Position numbers and translations under genes: made by a program
In this document: positions 53,841 through 64,000 of the stretch, in pieces
Position numbering within the stretch: position 1 is the first letter of the stretch
How the letters are laid out: each line of letters starts with the position of its first letter
Assembly: GCA_022592435.1 (NCBI GenBank)
Contig: JABYQS010000063.1
Span: 144,351 to 208,350, forward strand
From: Cerioporus squamosus
Taxonomy: Eukaryota; Basidiomycota; Agaricomycetes; Polyporales; Polyporaceae
Reading direction: 5' to 3'
Length of the DNA stretch: 64,000 bases
Notes under the pieces: model-generated
Database searches by the model: none
What the model was told of the DNA's origin: nothing
What the model saw: the letters and a program-made list of their open reading frames with translations, nothing else

Positions 53841-54958
53841 CTCTGTGAAGACGGCTGAGGATTCTAGAGGATGAGGATGAAGAGGACGGTTTCACTTGCC
53901 TTTTGTACGTCCTGCAGGCGTTCACAGTCGCAACGGACCCCTCATCGCCGGAATACGAGTAAGAGACCTTCACCACAGCCGCTTCCAGAAGAGCACTCGA
54001 AGGGAACATAGCCCCGACATACAGTCCGCGCTGTACGAATGCTCCACATGCACCGCGAGCGTTGCACGGAGAGGTCGGTCGGAATGTGCAGCATCCTGCG
54101 CGCGGACCACCGTTCTCAACGTCAAGATTGCGGGCTCAATAGTGAACAACTCCGAACTTACGTTCATATCCGATACGGCTCAAAAAATGGATAGCAGCTG
54201 GGGCGTTCGGGGCCACTACGTCCGGACACCAGCAGCGTATGTATGCTGAGTGGCCGTGCCTTCGCGAAAAAGAGAGCATGTTATAGGCTGTGGAGAAGCT
54301 AGTCGATATATGAGCGCAATGAGGGACGAGTGGCAATTGCCCCAAACCGGCGATGTCGTTTCCGGAAGGCAATGCGGCGTCGAGCTTCTCTTGACTATAG
54401 CGTCCGAGGCCGGAATGTCAGGTTTGCCAAGTTCGGTATGAATGCGACATAGTTCGCCTCAATTTCTTTTGGCTTCGAAGTACGAGGTCCCTGGCCGCTT
54501 TGACGACTTGAGCAACATCCGGACTTGAGCGTACGAGATGCAGGAACACGAGTCGATGACCCTTAAAGCTAGGAAGGTGCAAGGTATGACCGCAACATAC
54601 AGAGGCGTGATGGGGATTATCGTTGCGGGGAAGAGTCGGTCACTGGAAATCTTCATGCAGCTCGGACATGTCCGCGAGGGTCAGTCCCACGGCGGTCGCT
54701 CTCACCACCTGCATTTTGGCAGACGTCAGACATGAGAATACAAGAGCGCGATCCCTTGTATAAGCATCTCGTTCCCGATATGTCCGTATATCACGAGGGC
54801 TCCAGTTGGTCGAGCCTGAGCAACAACACCCTGAACTAGGCTACGTTGAAGCTTTGGCTTGCGAGTGGCCATGACGAAGAAGACCACGCACCTAATTGGC
54901 AGCACTGCAATAATCTTCGCTCGGGTCATCGCCGCCCGGCTCCGAAGTCCACGAGAGT
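53841..54958. other. Intergenic, possible remnant
   Basis: Immediately downstream of DUF6533 copy 5, a minus-strand frame from ATG near 54872 reads MATRKPKLQRSLVQGVVAQA and on to IALLYSH; further pieces at 54459-54700 are hydrophobic. No complete model; perhaps a decayed gene. Confidence 0.4.
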
Positions 54959-56575
54959 TTAACTCTCTTCGGCGGTGCAAGCCGGATGAGAGAACGGTGC
55001 TACGGAGTTCGAAAGAGATTCGCTGGCGCTGTTTTCCCCAACGCGTGGGCCGACGAACGACAGCGTCGAGAGCGGGGTACTTGTGTCGTGGTTGACTTTG
55101 CGGAGGTCCAGCATGAACCGCGATATGATGATTGAACCCAATCTGTTGGGGTAGATGCACGTTGAGCGCTATGCCGAGATTGAGCTCAGGGAAGCGTACA
55201 GATCCGTGAAGACGGGTATGATGCTTGCTGCAGAAAACACCGTGTCCACCTAGTACAAAACTGAGTGCGAGTTGAGAGACATATTGATCGGACTCACTGC
55301 AAATGCCGAGAACACGATGCGGAGTGTGTTCAAAGTTGCGAGCACTCTGTTGCCGTCTCGCAAGCCAGCGATATCCGCGATGGATCTGTGTGATGCCGCA
55401 CATGAAGTATACGCTGCCTACAAGGCCGTCAACGATGTAGCAGAGGCAACCAGTAGCCTGGTGCCTGCTTACCTTCATATAGCATCACTTGTCCTAGACT
55501 CGTTCCGTAGGCAATCTCGTGCGCATGCATTGCTTTGTAGGCGTGTCTCCAGGTCGCAAGGGCGACTAGCAGATCGGCCACAATTGCGCAGATCCGAGAC
55601 GCCGTGGTCACTGGAAAGTGGGAGGACACATGAATCGATTCCGAGCACGAATGACTGAGATCGGCGTACATCTAGACTCAGGTCAGCTTGATGTTTCCTT
55701 CGAATAACTTCTCGACATACCTGAAGGTAAGTTCGACCGAAGCCGTGCTCTGCTTGGCACAGTAAAATGGACTCGGCCACTCCTCGATATCGATCCACCT
55801 GCTGCTGAACATCTGCCGTGAAGTGCTCGTTAGTCTTATGGCGTGATAGAAATCACATGGCTTACGGTATCGACCACGCAGGGTGCGAGCAAGAGGAAAA
55901 ATGTGAGTGCTGCGAGAGGCTTGTTCGATCTTGACAGAGCATAGATTCGGAGGGCTGAAAACGCTGCAGGGGCGATCAAGACGACGATAGAGGTGACTGC
56001 GGCTTCAGAAGGTAGCTCACCGGCGGCGGCAACATTCGAGGCTGCTGTACAGACGACTTGCAGCCATAAGATGACCTCGCAGCTGATGGGGTTTGCATGA
56101 CATCAGGACCTATGGTCCAAAGGCAGTGCTGACCCGACGTACCTCTGAACTATGGTCAGCAAACTAGTTGGATACACAGAAGAGGATCGCTTAGTAGCAT
56201 ACCAGTAGGGGGAGCTGCCCGAGAGGGACGATTGCGAAGGTATATGCAATGAGCGTCGCATAACGGGTGAGCGCGTAGATGGTCATCGCGCATGTCCGCT
56301 TCCTTGTCGAGCTCCACATCAAGGTGATCTCATCTCCCAGGGAATCTAGCCAGGCGTAGGCGGCCAACGCTGCATGTTGCTGTATGAGTTCCTCAAACAA
56401 TGCTCCAGGTAGTCCCGATACTGACCGACACTTGCGACGGCGCAGTAGTTTCCTGTTGTTCTGATAAGAAAGTTTCAGAACTTGGATTCCGCAATGACTG
56501 CATGGAGTACGGGACTTACGCTGACGTGTATACAGACACTACCGCTGACGGGGCGTACGGCGACATCGTGGCCAT
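54959..56575 (-). CDS. DUF6533-family membrane protein, copy 5
   Basis: Start taken at ATG 56575: MATMSPYAPSAVVSVYTS. Next exon TGNYCAVA, then ALAAYAWLDSLGDEITLMW and RKRTCAMTIYALTRYATLIA, the DUF6533 signature. Then FSALRIYALSRSNKPLAALT with FFLLLAPCVVDT, SSRWIDIEEWPSPFYCAKQS, RICAIVADLLVALATWRHAY with HEIAYGTSLGQVMLYEG, GSVYFM, VLATLNTLRIVFSAFA, and the last exon RLGSIIISRFMLDLRKVNHD ending ACTAEES at 54959. The tail is shorter than in the other copies. The family's usual Tyr-Asp of YDWL is Ala-Trp-Leu-Asp-Ser here. Membrane protein of unknown role. Confidence 0.72.
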
Positions 56576-57887
56576 TCTGGAGTCGTCACCCAAGTGCAGC
56601 GCAATTGGTGGGGGTCGTTAGAGGGATGCCTAACGAAGGGACACACTTTATAAGACTGACAATTCCCATCGATGTCTGGCTTCAATTCATGATGCATGGA
56701 TCTGTCGAGGTCCCATGTGAGCGGATGCATGGGCGCTGTGAAGCACTGCATCTATCAGCAAGTCGAGATCAAGAGGAAGCTGGGAAGCAGAAGATCGTTG
56801 TACGTACTATACGAAGTTCCACCTGTTACTCAGGCAGAACTGGTACGATTATAACTATCGAGCACTGAACGTCGCTGAAGCAATCCTGACAAAAGCAACA
56901 GGCCGTTCATGCATACCCAATGCAGCAGCGCAGGCTCCGCAGACTAGCATCGCTATATCCGAGGACGAACGAGTCTGCGCCGGAGAACATCAGCTGCGAA
57001 GACCCACATATCATAGGTCAGACACTGAGTCCTTCCAAGACTTATGATATTCGTGCACTCACCTATCATTCAACCTGTTCGAAGAGGCCCGAAGCTGTTC
57101 GAGCGGTGAGAAGCCGGCTTACAAGAGAGCCTGGCCGGCTGGTACGTTCCTCGATGCTTGCGAGGATGCTGTATACTTGCTGTAGAGCTGAGATGGCGGG
57201 CACGGGGGCCCATCGCAGGCGATCTGGCTCCCACAGGCTCGCCGAGCAGTTCGCGAGCACGACCATGGCTTACAACCACCCAGTCTGCAAGTATTCAAAG
57301 ACAAAATGTCTACAGACAAACAACCTTGGTATGCCTCCAGTGAGGGCGAGGAAGTCTGCCAGACATGTTGCGCAGAGTCCGACTTAGCTCGGACGGTGAC
57401 GTGTCGCTATGAAATCATCAGATCCCCGCAAGGAAGATGCACAGAAACATAAAAACCAACCTCTCTCGCCAAGCGCATATCATCCGCCCCCTGAATCGAC
57501 TCGGAGTCGTACTGGTATCCACCGAGTACCGCACGCTTCATGAAGAGGTCTGTGACCTGCCAGTGGACGCTTCAGATCTGTTCTGATTCAGCCACCTTCT
57601 CCTTCACGCCAAAGTCGAGGTATTCCAAGTAGTCGAGGCTTCCGAAGCTGTCAACGCACTCGGAGTGGAGATGAACGCATGATGCATGAAGGTCAGGACC
57701 AAGTGGCAAGTGCTGGCACAGTGGAACTCCGACACGATGACCGCAAGATTATCTGGTCATTGGCGCCTATCTAATCTTCCCCAGCCAGGCCTCGGACTCG
57801 GACTCGATACAAAATTCTTGTCTATTTCTCTTCCGCTTCTCTGTTGCTGCCGTATGTCATATGTATTCAATACGCATTCAGAATATC
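56576..57887. other. Intergenic, no gene recognised
   Basis: Frames at 56920-57387 (+) and 57066-57319 (-) overlap in several phases; neither carries a motif. Probably non-coding. Confidence 0.5.
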
Positions 57888-59705
57888 CTACAACCATGCT
57901 GGCCAGAACTTATGGAGCTTCGAGTACTCGTAGCACTCACTCGGAACCTTGCGCCCCCAGAAGACATCCGATGGAACGCCTCTCATAGTGTCCACAACGG
58001 TCACATGCTGGACGTACGGCGTAGCAGCCTCGGCGAGGTACTCGTGTACACCCACCTCGACTTTGTTGAGATACACCACCACGAGACGTTCGACGAGGGC
58101 CATGCCAGCCTCCACCCGCGTTCTCAGCACGGATACCAGAGCCTTGGCCTGTAGCGAGGTACGCATGTACACCACGAGTGTCCGCAGTTCCGGGCACGGC
58201 CACACGTCGAGCAGTGGCTGCAGACAGGAGAGGACGTCGGCTCCATCCGCTATCTCCGGCTGCATTGGCAGAGCGGAGAACATATCGACCCGTTCAGCTG
58301 CTAGAGGCTCCAACTCCGAATCGTCTTGGCGGCCGCACGTATCCAGGAAGAGAGAGAGCATGGTGAGGTGCGGGAAGGATTGCAGTATGCTTGGGGGCCG
58401 GGCGACCAACGTTGACGCATCATATGTCACCCACAATGCGCGCACGTCGGCGTACAGCGGAGAGCGAGCGAGTATGTCGCAGAGCGAAGCCCGTACGTCT
58501 TCCTCCTTCTCGCTCGTATAGGCCTTCCGGGCATCTGGCAGTCGATACGAACGCCGGAAGGATGATGAGGCCTGTTCACCAATTGCAACGAGAAGCCCTC
58601 TTCCAACTCCTCCATTCTCATGTACGGGAGCTTCTGCCGACAGTCGCGCCCCCACCCGCTGACCCGCAGGCATGTCAGAGCGGAAGACGTGTGGGCTCCC
58701 AGCATGTTCACCGTGTCCTGGAGATCGCGGGGACGAACTGTTGAGATGCGCACAAGGCATGACGCGGGAAGCGAGAGCGACCGCAGGATAGCGTAACGGA
58801 ATTCAGGCCCGTAGTAGACCATCGGCCAACCTCCACCCTCGCGATGATCTATGCGCATGTGCTCGTCAATCGAGATGATCTTGAAGTCTGTCCAGTGACA
58901 ACGGCGGTTTATCTCGGACTGTCTCCAGTTTTCTGAAGAAACACCCATCCAAGGACGACAAGTGCAACCGCTCGATGTTGGGACAGCGCGAGATGAAGTC
59001 GAAGAACTGGTCGAACGTGAGGGCGATATTCCGCTGGTGAAGGTGTCATGGTTCAGTATGAGCTGAGTGAGCGACGGGAACTGGTTGGATGGTAGGAGGT
59101 AGATACCCCGGAGAAAGAGCACGCGTAGTTCCGGTGTATGATTACGGAACAGAGGGAGGATAGCGCCGCCGGAATAAGAATGTGAAGACGAGAAAAACCA
59201 ACTTGCAGAACCGCAACGCATCGGCGCGGAACCTTGCAGAGTCGCACACATCATCAATACAGCCGTCAAAATGGAACTCGCGGACGCGAGTGCCACCCTT
59301 CTTCTTCAGGAACACCATCGTCCGAGGTTGCGCACCGTGTTTGAGACGGACGAAGAGAGGCGCTTGTGTCGGGAGCTGTCGGGACCCCCATAGCGGATTG
59401 ATGCCCTTTTGGTTGCGTACGTTGTCCTCGATGGTCCCCAGCAGAAGGGGGGTGTTCAGGACCACAGTCCGCCACCGGCGGCAGACGAGTACTATTGGGA
59501 AGAGGTCACGTACCGGGAAGACCGTAGAAGGACCTGATATTTCCGGGAGGATGCTTTTGAGCTTGTCGTCGTCGTCGCCTCTCCGCGGGACGAGAAGAAA
59601 GATGTAGCTCAGCACTTCCTGAGGTAGGCGATGTATCGGGGAACTATCGTTGAGGATTCGGCGGACGACGGTGAACGACTTCAGGATGAGTTCATCCAGC
59701 TGCAT
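57888..59705 (-). pseudogene. F-box/LRR-type protein gene with several frame breaks
   Basis: The N-terminus from ATG 59705 is a basidiomycete F-box: SSPIHRLPQEVLSYIFLLVP, then FPIVLVCRRWRTVVLNTPLL. F-box proteins are substrate adaptors of SCF ubiquitin ligases; the rest usually folds as leucine-rich repeats. Here the downstream similarity moves between frames: ILPLFRNHTPELRVLFLRGI (frame 2), then TFDQFFDFISRCPNIERLHL (frame 3), then IDEHMRIDHREGGGWPMVYY and LTCLRVSGWGRDCRQKLPYM (frame 2), then ARKAYTSEKEEDVRASLCDI to the end PSECYEYSKLHKFWPAWL at 57888. The first break is at a T5 run near 59196-59202. None of the at least four switches coincides with usable splice sites. Either a pseudogene or a sequence with several indel errors. 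No transposon insertion is seen. Confidence 0.7.
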
Positions 59706-60969
59706 GTGTTCCCGTTAGTGAAACCCCATGTCTGATGATATAGAGCCGCGACTTACAACGCGTATGAAGGAGTCGCTGCAGATGACGAGCATCAATCGCG
59801 ATTCTCAACGGGAGGTACATAGTGATGGTATGGCGTTCACGTACGTTGGTTCCGACCGCGGTCCATGCACATCCTCAGAGTCTCTGCGTTGCTTACAGCT
59901 TTGACTTCCCGAGGAGCATCCGAGCAAGCTCGATAGCGTCAACATGTCCTTCCAGGTTGTCCGCGTAGACATTGTCATGAAGGCGAGAGGAGACGGAAAA
60001 CAGGGGTTTAAGCCGCAGAGACGCTCGTGCATGGATCCCCATTACGTAAGTGGCTTGACTTACTGGATGTCGACTCCTTAATTACTCACTTCATCCCACT
60101 GTCTAAGCCTAGTCACACCATTGAACCTCATAGCCTGGAGGCTGGTTCGACGTGTCAAAGAGTGGGGGGTTGGAGTTTTCTGGGAGAACTCATAAGACCA
60201 TACATATACATCCATGGAAACACCGTTTCTCACCAATCCCATAAGCGCATATAGCGTGGGTAACAGACGTCGACCGAAGCCTCGCGACGGCGACGCGGTA
60301 ACACTCTAACGCAGCCCTCAACGACTCCAAGCCGCAATCAAAGCAAGAAACAAGAAACGGCGCCCCGCGGAGCAGGCGACGGAGAGAACGTCGCAAGGTA
60401 CAAGAACAGAATAACCAACAAACCGGGAAGAAGCAAACACGCAGGGGACGCGAGGGGTATGGGCAGGTACTACGATACGGGGAAAGCGGGGGTAATAGCA
60501 GTATGTACGTTACTTCTTTTGTGACGATATGGGCAGTATGGACGGAGGGTTACACGTAAAGAAGGTGGGAGGGGGGAGGGGGAGGAGGATGTCGGTGTAT
60601 GATGCATGTACGATGTATGGTGTATGGGAAGTATGGATGCTGGGATCGGGATATATGATACGGGTACGAGCGCGTTTTGTTTGTATATGTGTGGATGTAT
60701 GTATGTATGCAACGGAGGCGAGAGCACGAGAGCCAAAGTAATACATAGACGAGCGAGTAGAGTACGACGGATGCAGGCAGAGACAGGCAAAACAGCAAAT
60801 AAAAGACAAACAGAGGCCAGCACGCGCAAGGCGTGCCAAGAAACATAGAAGAAAAGGCAAAACAGTTTGCGAAGGAAGAAAGAAGAGTGGAACCGCACCG
60901 GTATAGGTTAACGCAAAATCGCGCCTCCCGCAGCGTGGCCGCGCGAAGCACCAAGACCAAGCAGAACGC
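59706..60969. other. F-box promoter and 3' UTR of the bZIP gene
   Basis: The right part (about 60440-60969) has the purine-rich plus-strand bias of a minus-strand 3' UTR, with TGTATG repeats near 60680-60710 and a G-rich tract at 60565-60588. No gene seen. Confidence 0.55.
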
Positions 60970-63644
60970 TCATGCATGGCATGTCCTGCACACGCACACT
61001 CCAGAGCTCCAGGCATCAAGCCTAGCACACCTCCACCTCCACTCGCCGCCCTCCTTACCCTTGCCGGGCATCCCACGCAGCGCGATGCGCACCTTGCGCC
61101 GGCCCGCGCCGAAGGTCGAACCCGCGCCTGGGCTGCCTGCACGCGACATGCCGCTTCCGACGCTTCCGTAGTCGCTCCCGAGCTCGAACTCGTACTCGTT
61201 GGGAGTGGACGACGGCGACGGCGCGCTCTGGAAGAACGAGCTTGTCGGTGACGACGCGAGCGGAGACGAGGCCGACGAGTACGACGACGACGAGAAGCCG
61301 AAGTCCAGTGAGTGCATGTCAGAGGAACCGAAGAGGACTGGATCGTTGTTGCCGACACCAAGGAATGGACCAAGGTCGTCCTCAGCGTCGTGCCACATCG
61401 TCTGGTCCTCGTCGAGCTCCTTGATCTGACCGTGCTCGTTGTCGCTCTCCGAAGCCGGGGGCGGGTGGATGCGCACGCGAATACGCCCATCCTTGGCCGC
61501 GCTGGCGTCGAACGAGATGTCCAAACCGCTCATGCCGAACTTCTCCGTGTCGAGGTCGACGAGCTCGAGCTTCTTGAACTCCGGCTCCGAGCTGTCGCTC
61601 GAAGCCAGCGACGAGGGCGCAAGGTCGAGGTCCATAGCGCCTGAGCCAAAGCCATAGCCGAAGTCGTAGTCACCCGTCGAGAACATGTCCAGGGACGAAG
61701 AATGCGAGTGCGAGTGAGAGTGGGAGGGGTTAAACGACACGCCGCTGGGTATCGCGTTGTGCGTGGGCATGGAGAGCAGCGTGGGGAGCGCGCAGAGAAG
61801 GACCTAGTGAGGACACCGCCGGTCAACTTGTGAGCGGTATCGGAGGACGCCAAAGTTCGTACCATAAGTCCAAAGCTTGCCCCTGACCGCTCGCCCTTGT
61901 GCGCACGCAGCGACACCGGCAGCTCAGGCTCAACCGCCTCCGTCTTCACCGCGTTCGTCTTCGCTGGAGCAGGCTCAGGGGCGCTCGACAGCTTCTCGGC
62001 AAGCTCGCGTTCACGCTGCTGCGTCTCCGCGAGCTGGCGCTTGAGCTGCTCGAGCTCCGACTTGAGGCTGTTGTCGACCGGCGGCGGCGTGGGCTGCTGC
62101 TGGAGGGATGCCATAAGACGGGCATTCTCCTGCTCGAGCTCCGCGACACGACTGTGGGATAACCAGTCAGCATATGCACACATAGAGAGGGCAGACAACA
62201 CGAGGTACGGGGCTCGTCCGAGTCTTCTCCCACCTCCCCGAGACCGTCTGAGGTCCCCGCGGCATCTCCAGGCTCCAAGGGAAAGACTCCACCAGTAGCT
62301 ACTAGGCTCCGGTAGATCGACGATAATCTGAGGCGCGTCGGCGCTGCTCGCAGAACAGATCACTGCGGACGCCCTCGATCACAAGCTGTGGACAACATCC
62401 ACGAGATGTGATCTCGGGACGATGATGTCGACTGTGGAAAAGTTCCGGCGGCAAAGCAGCAACGTGCATTGGAAACCACATCGCAACGCGAAGCTATGCG
62501 CGCTCCGGTGTTGCTCCCAGCTCGCTCTCAGCGGTGGGACACCGCGAGCGGCGATAGTCTCGACTGCACCAATCAGAACGCGCGTCGAGACGCCCAGGGA
62601 GCCAGGGAGTAGACGCCCTTGAGGACGCATAGCCCCTGACTCGCGGATGCCTCGAAATCATGCGTGAAGTGGGGCAGCAAGAGCTCGGAGATGTTGCGAA
62701 GGGACGCAGCAAGGAACACGGTGCGCAGGGAGTGGAAAAGACACGCAGAACGCGCAGGGGGAAGGACACCGGTGTGGGCAAGCAAGAGCGAGTACTCACA
62801 TCTCCATGTTCTCAAACTCCTCCCGCTTCCTCTGCCGGCTCAAGAACGCGGCGGCGCGGTTCTTGACCAGCCGCGCCTCGCGCTTCGTGAGCCCCGACAC
62901 GTCCGGGGGCACAAAGTCCTTCGTGCTCACCCGCTCACCCGACGACCGCGCCTTCTTCGCCGCACCAGCCGGTGCAGACACGGACGGCCGCTTCGCAGGC
63001 ACGCTGTACGACGAGTCGTCTGCGGCCGAGAACGTGTGCAGCGCCCCGGGGAGCGACTGCGGCGCGGTCTGGGGGGACGACTCGGGCGTGGACGCGGGGC
63101 TGCTCATCTGCATGGGCGTGGGTGCGCTCCCGGGCACGAAGTCGAAGACCTGGTGCGTGGGCAGACACTGTTCCGACGGGACGTCGGGGCTCATGCGGCC
63201 CTTGAGCACCTTGCGCGTGTCGGGGAGCGACCCGGGCATGACGGCGGGTGCTGGTAGGGAGAAGGGGTCGTAGAGCGCGGCGAGGGCGGGGTCGCGGTCC
63301 CAGGGGACGGGGAGAGACTCGGAGAGGGGCGAGGTGAGGGGCGCGTCTGCAGCAATGATGTTGGACATGTGCAGCGCGGGGAGGTGGATCGAGGACATGG
63401 TGCTCGTTTTCGCGGTGTCGAGGGCAGGCTTGTCCGTGGTCGGGGGCGGAGGGGTCGTCGGGCGGGCGACTGCGGAGGAGGAGGATGGCGACGGGGGGGG
63501 TTCGGGTTCAAAAAAGATGGGAAGCCAGGGACGCGGACTTATATCGCTTGTGGGGGTTGCCGCCAGTGCTTCCGGAAACGGGAGGACCTCGCCCAGCTTG
63601 CCGACTTGAATCACCATCATGCCCGCTCCTGCTCCTCCCATCAT
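60970..63644 (-). CDS. bZIP transcription factor with a hydrophobic segment after the zipper (ATF6-like layout)
   Basis: Start ATG 63644 (MMGGAGAGMMVIQVGKLGEV). A Pro/Ser-rich activation region is followed by the basic region LTKREARLVKNRAAAFLSRQ then RKREEFENME. After an intron of about 645 bp (62155-62799) the leucine zipper reads RVAELEQENARLMASLQQ and LKSELEQLKRQLAETQQRER. A 59-bp intron (61804-61862) then joins GASFGLM to VLLCALPTLLSMPTHNAI, giving a run of about 16 hydrophobic residues, FGLMVLLCALPTLLSM. The last exon has HSHSHSHS, many Ser/Asp and the conserved-looking RKVRIALRGMPGKGKEGGEW. NxxAAxxSRxRKR plus a following membrane-type segment resembles ATF6/CREB3-like stress factors. 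The segment is short for a transmembrane helix, so membrane anchoring is inference. The extreme C-terminus may be shifted by a missing base after GGEW. Confidence 0.75.
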
Positions 63645-63798
63645 CTCAAACACACTGCCGCCTCAGCTTTGTCGTCGTGCAAAGTACTCTACGAGACTCT
63701 ACGCTTTCTTTGCGGCGGCGAGCGGGAGGGCGCGGCGGCGAATCATGCCAAAGGAGGCAACTGCGCGTCCGGCGCACGCCTTGATGGCAAGTTCTCAC

Positions 63799-63984
63799 CT
63801 GCCTCCGCTCGTCGCCGCGCGCGAACGCCTCCAGATAACGACCGATGTAAAAATGCCCGCTTTCTTGCTGCCCTTGAACTTGAAGCTTGTGGTTGTCGTC
63901 CTCGCTCCGAACCAAGAGGTCACCATCCTGCGCAACGCCCGAAGACGTCCCGCAAACGCCGACATTCTGCAACTCGTCCCGCAT
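63799..63984 (-). CDS. Possible exon or upstream ORF at the window edge
   Basis: Open frame from ATG 63984 (MRDELQNVGVCGTSSGVAQD, ending YIGRYLEAFARGDERRQ) that stops at a good GTGAGA donor at 63798. It could be a separate gene, an upstream ORF in the bZIP leader, or, read in another frame and spliced to the AG before 63653, an N-terminal extension of the bZIP protein. I cannot decide from this window. Confidence 0.3.
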
Positions 63985-64000
63985 GTCCTCCTTCTCTCCT

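Noticed and set aside
62155..62799. HAC1-type unconventional (IRE1) intron
   Set aside because: It has ordinary GTGAGT...CAG borders and no paired stem-loops with CNGCNG-type cleavage sites that I could see.
1..64000. CRISPR array, bacterial operon or ribosome-binding site
   Set aside because: Nothing of the kind is present; gene structure is eukaryotic throughout.

Overview
The window looks like nuclear DNA of a filamentous basidiomycete. Coding sequence is GC-rich (many long antisense open frames) and genes carry short introns, mostly about 50-60 bp with GTRNGT...YAG ends. The gene content includes KRI1, a mitochondrial half-size ABC transporter of the MDL1 type, a GEP4-type phosphatase, NMN adenylyltransferase, F-box proteins and DUF6533 membrane proteins. 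The DUF6533 and secreted-protein families point to Agaricomycetes, probably Polyporales. That placement is inference; no marker gene proves it.

Layout. 0-11 kb: the 5' part of KRI1, a hAT-like MITE with an 8-bp target duplication, tRNA-Thr(CGU), two small secreted cysteine-rich proteins, a YCII-domain protein, a coiled-coil protein and an NFKBIL1-like protein. 12-24 kb: two DUF6533 seven-helix-type genes, a paralogous secreted protein, an AT-hook/KEN-box nuclear protein with a frame break, and a second YCII gene flanked by diverged direct repeats. 24-29 kb: NMN adenylyltransferase and N-acetylglucosamine-6-phosphate deacetylase (copy 1). 29-38 kb: a gene-poor stretch with one small spliced gene and degenerate repeats. 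38-41 kb: copy 2 of the deacetylase, frameshifted. 42-46 kb: an inverted, diverged copy of the 19-22 kb DUF6533 segment, followed by YCII copy 3. 46-51 kb: MDL1-type ABC transporter and GEP4. 51-57 kb: YCII copy 4 and two more DUF6533 genes. 57-64 kb: a broken F-box gene and a bZIP factor with a hydrophobic segment after the zipper (ATF6-like layout).

The housekeeping genes act in unrelated processes (ribosome assembly, NAD synthesis, cardiolipin synthesis, mitochondrial export, amino-sugar use). Interleaved with them are locally expanded families: four YCII genes, five DUF6533 genes and two 8-cysteine secreted proteins. Three of the four YCII genes sit next to a DUF6533 gene on the same strand.

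The most unusual pattern is the deacetylase duplication. Exons, short introns and promoter are almost identical between copies, yet the middle of one long intron is strongly diverged, as if gene conversion had skipped it. Several genes have single-base frame breaks in short homopolymers, so decay and sequencing error both have to be considered. I found no CRISPR array, operon or clearly new molecular system. All multi-exon gene models are read by eye from splice signals and family motifs; outer coordinates include introns.
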